Shown: positions 1 through 5,139 of the stretch, in pieces
Layout: each line of letters begins with the position of its first letter
Numbering within the stretch: position 1 is the stretch's first letter
From: Bacteroidota bacterium
GTDB lineage: Bacteria > Zhuqueibacterota > JdFR-76 > DREG01
Length of the DNA stretch: 5,139 nt
Assembly (NCBI GenBank): GCA_030624545.1
Contig: JAUXJX010000182.1
Location: forward strand, 1-5,139
Direction: 5' to 3'
The notes under the pieces: generated by a model
Databases searched by the model: none
The model's input: the letters and a program-made list of their open reading frames with translations, nothing else
Told to the model about the DNA's origin: nothing
Program-made: the position numbers and the translations under genes

Positions 1-33
1 ATTAAGCTACCAATTAGAAAGTAGTTCGACAGA

Positions 34-2376
<2,343 letters not shown>

Positions 2377-2413
2377 ATTACAATGCTATTCGGAAGAACT
2401 GACTCTTCGCTTA

Positions 2414-2432
2414 ATTCTCACTTAATGTGAAT
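2414..2432. promoter_or_regulatory. Imperfect 19-bp palindrome ahead of the ATPase gene
   Basis: On the minus strand ATTCACATT-A-AGTGAGAAT has arms that match at 7 of 9 positions. It lies about 38-56 bases before the ATPase start. It does not fit the TGAA-N6-TTCA operator found before the repressor gene, and no convincing -35/-10 pair was found around it. It may be a local operator or chance symmetry in AT-rich DNA. Confidence 0.15.
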
Positions 2433-2437
2433 TATTA

Positions 2438-2480
2438 ACCACAGAGGTCGCTCTACGAGTCGTAGACCGAGAACGCAGAG
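2438..2480 (+). repeat. 27-nt tripartite repeat, copy 1, split by a palindrome
   Basis: Two 9-nt units are intact: ACCACAGAG (2438-2446) and AACGCAGAG (2472-2480). Between them, GTCGC (2447-2451) and CGAG (2468-2471) would make a third unit, GTCGCCGAG, if the intervening 16 bases were removed. Those 16 bases are the perfect palindrome TCTACGA-G-TCGTAGA (2452-2466) plus one C. The copy faces an inverted partner at 2956-2982 across the spacer between sensor and pump genes. Function is unknown; repeats of this wording are common in spacers of environmental bacteria (recollection, not searched). Confidence 0.6.
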
Positions 2481-2618
2481 ATTAAACAAAACCAGTTCAT
2501 CTAAATTCTGCTTGTAAAATATGACAGATGTTGTCTGTATATACATTTATTCTTAAACACCCTACGACACGACTTCTTTTTGACATTTTTCTGAAATAGA
2601 TAAAATTGGCAGCAATTT

Positions 2619-2664
2619 GTCCCGAAGGGACTCTTGAAAATAACCCAGCAATTTCATTGCTGGG
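2619..2664 (+). repeat. Composite hairpin repeat, unit A
   Basis: A short hairpin GTCCC-GAA-GGGAC (2619-2631) is joined by a 12-base linker, TCTTGAAAATAA, to a stronger hairpin CCCAGCAAT-TTC-ATTGCTGGG (2644-2664; nine pairs, three-base loop). The same two-hairpin plan with a 12-base linker recurs inverted at 2781-2825. The plan is REP/BIME-like: palindromic intergenic units in opposing orientations. It would form structured RNA in a sensor-to-pump read-through transcript. No REP-associated transposase is in the window. Confidence 0.75.
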
Positions 2665-2689
2665 AAAAGGTGACGGGGCAATAGTCGTA

Positions 2690-2753
2690 GTCCCGCAAGG
2701 GACGAATGAGAATAAGGGATCATACAAACCATAGTCATTCGTCCCAACGGGAC
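2690..2753. repeat. Composite hairpin repeat, unit B (head-to-head pair)
   Basis: Two GTCCC hairpins, GTCCC-GCAA-GGGAC (2690-2703) and GTCCC-AAC-GGGAC (2741-2753), lie in opposite orientation. GGGACGAATGA (2699-2709) is perfectly complementary to TCATTCGTCCC (2735-2745), so the unit can fold either as two small hairpins or as one 11-pair stem with a 25-base loop. It sits at the centre of the symmetric array, between units A and C. Confidence 0.7.
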
Positions 2754-2780
2754 TATTTGGATCGTGGAGAATTCTCGATT

Positions 2781-2825
2781 CCCTGAGATGAATCTCAGGG
2801 CTATTATCAGTAGTCCCTGCGGGAC
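2781..2825 (-). repeat. Composite hairpin repeat, unit C (inverted)
   Basis: A hairpin CCCTGAGAT-GA-ATCTCAGGG (2781-2800) is joined by 12 bases (2801-2812) to GTCCC-TGC-GGGAC (2813-2825). Read on the minus strand this is the same plan as unit A: GTCCC hairpin, 12-base linker, nine-pair hairpin. The linker TACTGATAATAG matches the unit A linker at 8 of 12 positions. The outer nine-pair stems of A and C differ in sequence, so pairing is conserved while bases are not. Confidence 0.7.
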
Positions 2826-2955
2826 AACTTCATGAACAGCCCGCAACAAAAACTCAGAAGAATCATAAGACCAAACAGTTAAACGATCCATTGATTTACC
2901 AAATCGTGTAGAACGAAATCCAAGAAACACTGTGGTTGAGTTTTATGAAAAACAA

Positions 2956-2982
2956 CTCTGTGCCCTCCACGCTCTCCGCGGT
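2956..2982 (-). repeat. 27-nt tripartite repeat, copy 2 (inverted)
   Basis: Read on the minus strand this is exactly three 9-nt units: ACCGCGGAG, AGCGTGGAG and GGCACAGAG. It is the inverted partner of the copy at 2438-2480. The flanking words are also related: TTA-ACC outside copy 1 and TAA-ACC outside copy 2 when each is read inwards. The direct repeat TGAATTA lies just outside each end (2428-2434 and 2986-2992). Confidence 0.6.
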
Positions 2983-3023
2983 TTATGAATTAAAAACAGC
3001 TTAATCACTAACAAAAGCCCTCC

Positions 3024-3380
3024 CTATTCCGTCACATGATCCATGGTTTCTGCAATAATGCTCTCGACGTGCTCATCTGCAAGGGAATAGTAGACCAGCT
3101 TGCCTTCTTTACGGAATTTGACCAATTTCAAGCCCTTCATTAATCTCAGGTGATGCGAAACGGAGCTTACGGAGGTGTTGATCAGGGTAGCCAAATCACA
3201 GACGCAGAGTTCTTCTTTTGCCAATGCCAGAAGAATCCTCAGACGGCTTGGATCGCCGAGGATTTTAAATATCTCTGCCATGTCGTAAATATGGACAATT
3301 TCCGGAAGAGACTTATACGCCCGCTCGATAGCATCCGGGTGGATGGTGTCCGATTTACATATTTCTATTTGATCATTCAT
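3024..3380 (-). CDS. ArsR/SmtB-family metal-sensing repressor
   Basis: This is a cytoplasmic winged-helix repressor that releases DNA on metal binding; 118 residues from the chosen start, normal for the family. The recognition helix region is SVSSVSHHLRLMK and the wing FRKEGKLVYYSL. ELCVCD (C59, C61) is the alpha-3 cysteine site of CadC-type sensors, with C8 near the N terminus as a possible third ligand. D102, H104, H115 and E118 reproduce the SmtB/CzrA alpha-5 site spacing, so both sites appear intact, as in ZiaR-like sensors. The ATG at 3378-3380 is preferred. An upstream TTG (3405-3407) would give 127 residues and one more cysteine, but it lies inside the operator and at about the predicted transcript start. 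Neither start has a clear Shine-Dalgarno. The downstream Zn/Cd/Pb ATPase gene is the likely target, besides autoregulation. Metal identity is inferred. Confidence 0.93.
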   Translation of the reverse strand: MNDQIEICKSDTIHPDAIERAYKSLPEIVHIYDMAEIFKILGDPSRLRILLALAKEELCVCDLATLINTSVSSVSHHLRLMKGLKLVKFRKEGKLVYYSLADEHVESIIAETMDHVTE

Positions 3381-3385
3381 ATCAC

Positions 3386-3413
3386 ATATATTTGAATAAT
3401 TGTTCAAATGTAT
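3386..3413. promoter_or_regulatory. SmtB/CadC-type 12-2-12 operator
   Basis: ATTTGAA-TAATTG-TTCAAAT (3390-3409) is a perfect 7-bp inverted repeat around six bases. It extends to 11-bp arms with one mismatch over 3386-3413. It contains the family core TGAA-N6-TTCA. It lies just downstream of the candidate -10 box of the repressor promoter and covers the expected start of transcription, so bound repressor should block initiation. A dimer of the adjacent ArsR-type protein is the expected ligand. Confidence 0.88.
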
Positions 3414-3440
3414 TATATGAAGGCATGGTCAAATTTGCAA
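3412..3440 (-). promoter_or_regulatory. Sigma-70-type promoter of the repressor gene
   Basis: On the minus strand a -35 TTGCAA (3435-3440) is followed after exactly 17 bases by a perfect -10 TATAAT (3412-3417). An A-rich tract (GAAAAAAAGAC) just upstream could act as an UP element. Transcription would start near 3405, inside the operator, about 25 bases before the ATG at 3380. A closer TTGACC at 3426-3431 is only 9 bases from the -10 and does not fit. Confidence 0.75.
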
Positions 3441-3451
3441 GTCTTTTTTTC

Positions 3452-3481
3452 GAAAAATACTAGAGACGAAAATTCGGTCTC
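3452..3481 (-). terminator. Possible radC terminator
   Basis: About 25 bases after the radC stop, the minus strand reads GAGAC-C-GAA-TT-TTC-GTCTC and then TAGTATTTTTT. The stem has eight pairs with one bulged C and a two-base tip; GC content is low and the T run begins after a short gap. It would separate radC from the metal-resistance unit. The hairpin is weak, so this is a candidate only. Confidence 0.35.
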
Positions 3482-3505
3482 GGGCAGGCGGAAAAGATCG
3501 GGAAG

Positions 3506-4240
3506 CTATTTTGCCATGAAACGCCGGTATTCCTCCTTGCAGCTCTCGATAATCCCCTCGTCTGCAAAGCTGAAATACCCGTTCTCCCCTACGATGATGT
3601 GGTCCACAACGGATACCTGAAGTGTCTCACCCGCTATAACCAGTTCTCGGGTAACCCTTCGGTCTTCAGCGCTGGCAACGGTGGAGCCTGATGGATGGTT
3701 GTGTGCGAAAACCATGGCTGCGGCTCCCGATCTGTATGCCAGGTTCATGATCTCTCGGGGATAGACCGCGCTTGAGGTCAGGCTGCCCCTTGCGATCACA
3801 GATTCATCAACAATCTCGTTTCTGGCATTCAGGTAAATGGCCTTAAACACCTCTCTTTTAAGGTCGCGCATGGACGGCATGAGATACTCATAGACTTGCT
3901 GTGAAGAATACATCTTGCCGAAGGTTTTCTTCTCCTCTGCCATGAGCCGTTTGCCCAACTCAATGCCCGCCCTGATCTGTGCAACCTTGGCCAAGCTGAG
4001 CCCATGTAGCTTGCAGAGATCCTCGATTTCCCATTGCTCGAGGGCGCGCAAACTACCAAGTTTCTGCAAAATTTCTCTGGAAAGGTCTACTGCACTTTTA
4101 CCCTTAACACCTACCCTCAGCAATATCGCCAGCAGTTCGGCGTTGCTTAGATGGCCGGGACCATGCTTTTGCAGTTTCTCCCGCGGCCGGTCTTCTTCCG
4201 GCCAATTGACAATCGCCCTTTCGTAGATCTTCTTCGCCAC
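3506..4240 (-). CDS. radC: RadC family JAMM/MPN-domain protein
   Basis: RadC-family protein of 244 residues, full length for the family. The N-terminal region (~1-100) contains REKLQKHGPGHLSNAELLAI and a helix-hairpin-helix-like stretch at ~75-99 (LCKLHGLSLAKVAQ). The C-terminal MPN domain (~110-240) carries the JAMM zinc motif: H180, H182 in HNHPSG, S190 and D193, with E130 the likely upstream glutamate. The fold predicts a zinc-dependent hydrolase. The historic DNA-repair role of RadC is doubtful and the true substrate is not established. The start is GTG (4238-4240), supported by AAGGGG five bases upstream. The gene seems to have its own promoter in the spacer behind pyruvate kinase, and the metal-sensor promoter follows it, so it is probably not part of the metal operon. 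Confidence 0.95.
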   Translation of the reverse strand: MAKKIYERAIVNWPEEDRPREKLQKHGPGHLSNAELLAILLRVGVKGKSAVDLSREILQKLGSLRALEQWEIEDLCKLHGLSLAKVAQIRAGIELGKRLMAEEKKTFGKMYSSQQVYEYLMPSMRDLKREVFKAIYLNARNEIVDESVIARGSLTSSAVYPREIMNLAYRSGAAAMVFAHNHPSGSTVASAEDRRVTRELVIAGETLQVSVVDHIIVGENGYFSFADEGIIESCKEEYRRFMAK

Positions 4241-4245
4241 AAGAG

Positions 4246-4251
4246 CCCCTT
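4246..4251 (-). promoter_or_regulatory. radC ribosome binding site
   Basis: AAGGGG on the minus strand, followed by CTCTT and then GTG, is a good Shine-Dalgarno at normal spacing. It supports the GTG start of radC, which lacks a nearby ATG alternative. Confidence 0.7.
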
Positions 4252-4290
4252 ATTTAACCTGTATTATTCATCTATTATTCACAAAAAATC

Positions 4291-4317
4291 TCTCGCAAAA
4301 ACGCTAAGATCGCCAAG
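4291..4317 (+). repeat. 27-nt tripartite repeat, copy 3
   Basis: Three 9-nt units in tandem: TCTCGCAAA, AACGCTAAG and ATCGCCAAG. It is the inverted partner of the copy at 4415-4440 in the same spacer. It overlaps the expected radC transcription start region and would lie in the radC 5' leader. The unit consensus NNCGCNAAG is a variant of the NNCRCRGAG units found around the sensor-pump spacer. Confidence 0.6.
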
Positions 4318-4318
4318 A

Positions 4319-4347
4319 ATATTAAAGATACAAAAGATAAATTGCAA
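4319..4347 (-). promoter_or_regulatory. Candidate radC promoter
   Basis: On the minus strand a -35 TTGCAA (4342-4347) is separated by exactly 17 bases from a -10 TAATAT (4319-4324). The start of transcription would be near 4311, giving a leader of about 70 bases that includes repeat copy 3. The -35 hexamer and spacer length are the same as in the repressor promoter. Confidence 0.55.
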
Positions 4348-4414
4348 CCTCGGTTTCCAAAAGGCTGTTAGATTATAAGCTTATATTTTTTTGTTAAATT
4401 CTATATTCTTAATC

Positions 4415-4440
4415 CTTTGCGTTCTTTGCGCCTTTGCGTG
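4415..4440 (-). repeat. Tripartite repeat, copy 4 (inverted)
   Basis: Read on the minus strand: CACGCAAAG, GCGCAAAG (one base short) and AACGCAAAG. It starts about a dozen bases after the pyruvate kinase stop. With copy 3 it could form a long imperfect stem around the 97-base centre that holds the radC promoter. The flanks ATTCAC (4277-4282) and GTGAAT (4442-4447) add a further inverted hexamer. Confidence 0.6.
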
Positions 4441-4451
4441 AGTGAATTACT

Positions 4452-5139
4452 CTATTTAACCGAACCATTCCCTACGCGATGCAGCGTTAACATATTGGTC
4501 GTTCCCTGTTGATAAAGAGGCGCTCCCGAAATAATCAGAATGATATCCCCGGGACGAACGAATCCTTCTTGCCGGAGATTCCCATCTACTTTCTCGATCA
4601 TTTCATCGATCGTATTGATGAGTGGAATATGCAAAGGCACTATTCCCCACGACAAAATTAACTGCCTGCGAACGGTCTCATCCGGTGTAAACGCGAAGAC
4701 CGGGCTCTCCGGCCGGTGTTTGGAGATCATTCTGGCCGTAAATCCGGAGCGAGTGAATGCGACTATCGCCTTTGCTTTCAGTTTTTGTGCCGTGTGAAAG
4801 GCGGCCTCGCCGATGGCATCCGGAAAGGAATTGTCATGGCTCCGCCGAAGGTTGAGAAAGCCCGGTTGCTTCATAACATGCCTTTCCGCCCAACCGGCAA
4901 TGCGGTCCATCATGCGAAGAGATTCGACCGGATAGTTGCCGACTGACGTTTCGCCCGACAGCATGACCGCATCGGTACGATCGAAGATGGCGTTAGCCAC
5001 ATCGGAAGCCTCCGCGCGCGTCGGCCTTGGCTTATGTCTCATGGACTCAAGCATCTGTGTCGCTGTTATCACGGGCTTGCTGCCTGCAATACACTTTTGG
5101 ATGATCTCCTTTTGAATAATCGGTACGCGCTCGGGCCCC
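4452..5139 (-). CDS. pyk: Pyruvate kinase, C-terminal part (5' end beyond window)
   Basis: Glycolytic enzyme that converts phosphoenolpyruvate and ADP to pyruvate and ATP in the cytoplasm. About 228 C-terminal residues are visible, roughly half of a normal ~470-480-residue enzyme. The reading frame is open to the window edge, and the first visible residues, [12 protein letters not shown], are typical of the stretch just after the ARGDLG active-site motif, which is therefore outside the window. Then come [33 protein letters not shown] and [14 protein letters not shown] of the catalytic barrel. The C domain follows, with [28 protein letters not shown] and the final [16 protein letters not shown] at 5070-5072 is an internal valine codon, not the start. 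No frameshift or missing motif is seen in the visible part. The C domain is where allosteric effectors bind in this family; the effector cannot be told from this fragment. Confidence 0.96.
   Translation of the reverse strand, partial: GPERVPIIQKEIIQKCIAGSKPVITATQMLESMRHKPRPTRAEASDVANAIFDRTDAVMLSGETSVGNYPVESLRMMDRIAGWAERHVMKQPGFLNLRRSHDNSFPDAIGEAAFHTAQKLKAKAIVAFTRSGFTARMISKHRPESPVFAFTPDETVRRQLILSWGIVPLHIPLINTIDEMIEKVDGNLRQEGFVRPGDIILIISGAPLYQQGTTNMLTLHRVGNGSVK

Larger units (their letters stand above)
2377..3023. other. 647-bp non-coding spacer between sensor and pump genes
   Basis: This stretch holds the weak palindrome at 2414-2432, copy 1 of the tripartite repeat, the three composite hairpin units, and copy 2 of the tripartite repeat. 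The rest (about 2481-2618 and 2826-2955) is AT-rich with nothing I recognise. No strong promoter for the ATPase gene was found by eye. Open frames of 76 and 122 codons on the minus strand run through the hairpins and encode no recognisable protein, so I do not call them genes. Confidence 0.6.

Noticed and set aside
2524..2538. ACAGA-TGTTG-TCTGT inverted repeat
   Set aside because: Only five pairs in AT-rich DNA, with no adjacent promoter or T run; not distinguishable from chance.
2497..2727. 76-codon open frame on the minus strand in the same spacer
   Set aside because: It overlaps the previous frame and hairpin units A and B, shows no protein-family features and has no supporting ribosome site that I can see.
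2619..2825. CRISPR-like array of GTCCC repeats
   Set aside because: The repeats are only 13-14 bases, alternate in orientation, have unequal spacing and no cas genes nearby; they fit REP-like hairpins.
2562..2930. 122-codon open frame on the minus strand in the sensor-pump spacer
   Set aside because: It runs straight through the hairpin repeats, has no recognisable domain and competes with structural elements that explain the sequence better. Such frames in palindromic repeats are often mis-annotated as hypothetical proteins.
2992..3018. Hairpin GCTT...AAGC followed by TGTTTTT after the repressor stop (minus strand)
   Set aside because: A four-pair stem with a 12-base loop is too weak to call a terminator.
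4374..4385. TATAAGCTTATA palindrome followed by a T run on the plus strand
   Set aside because: It has no loop and an AT-rich stem, and no plus-strand gene ends here; a terminator is not supported.
5070..5072. GTG as start of a short 206-residue pyruvate kinase-like protein
   Set aside because: The reading frame continues upstream to the window edge with typical pyruvate kinase residues, so the GTG is an internal valine codon.

Overview
The window looks like ordinary chromosome of a free-living, probably anaerobic or environmental bacterium. Base composition is mixed, coding DNA is GC-richer, and the spacers are AT-rich and full of repeats. Protein style and spacer repeats recall Desulfobacterota-like genomes, but that is an impression from memory, not a demonstrated assignment. 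All four recognisable genes lie on the minus strand, so transcription runs from high to low coordinates.

Layout in transcription order: (1) the 3' part of a pyruvate kinase gene (4452 to the window edge); (2) a 211-bp spacer with an inverted pair of a ~27-nt repeat and a good candidate radC promoter; (3) radC (3506-4240), a JAMM/MPN-domain protein; (4) a short spacer with a possible radC terminator and a convincing promoter/operator; (5) an ArsR/SmtB-type metal-sensing repressor gene (3024-3380); (6) a 647-bp non-coding spacer with paired hairpin repeats bracketed by a second inverted pair of the 27-nt repeat; (7) a complete P1B-type Zn/Cd/Pb efflux ATPase gene (34-2376).

The functional unit is the metal-resistance pair. 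The repressor carries both known metal-site types of its family (an ELCVCD cysteine site and the complete D-H-H-E alpha-5 site). It should bind the canonical TGAA-N6-TTCA operator that overlaps its own promoter start region. Metal binding would release it and allow expression of the sensor and, by read-through, of the downstream ATPase, which pumps divalent soft metals out of the cytoplasm.

The most unusual part is the sensor-pump spacer. Four copies of an element made of three 9-nt units (roughly NNCRCNRAG) occur in the window, as one inverted pair in each large spacer. The pair between sensor and pump encloses about 550 bp of symmetric hairpin repeats and is flanked by a 7-bp direct repeat (TGAATTA). 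This is compatible with a non-autonomous, repeat-bounded insertion into a once compact sensor-pump operon. No new protein system, tRNA, rRNA, CRISPR array or transposase gene is visible.
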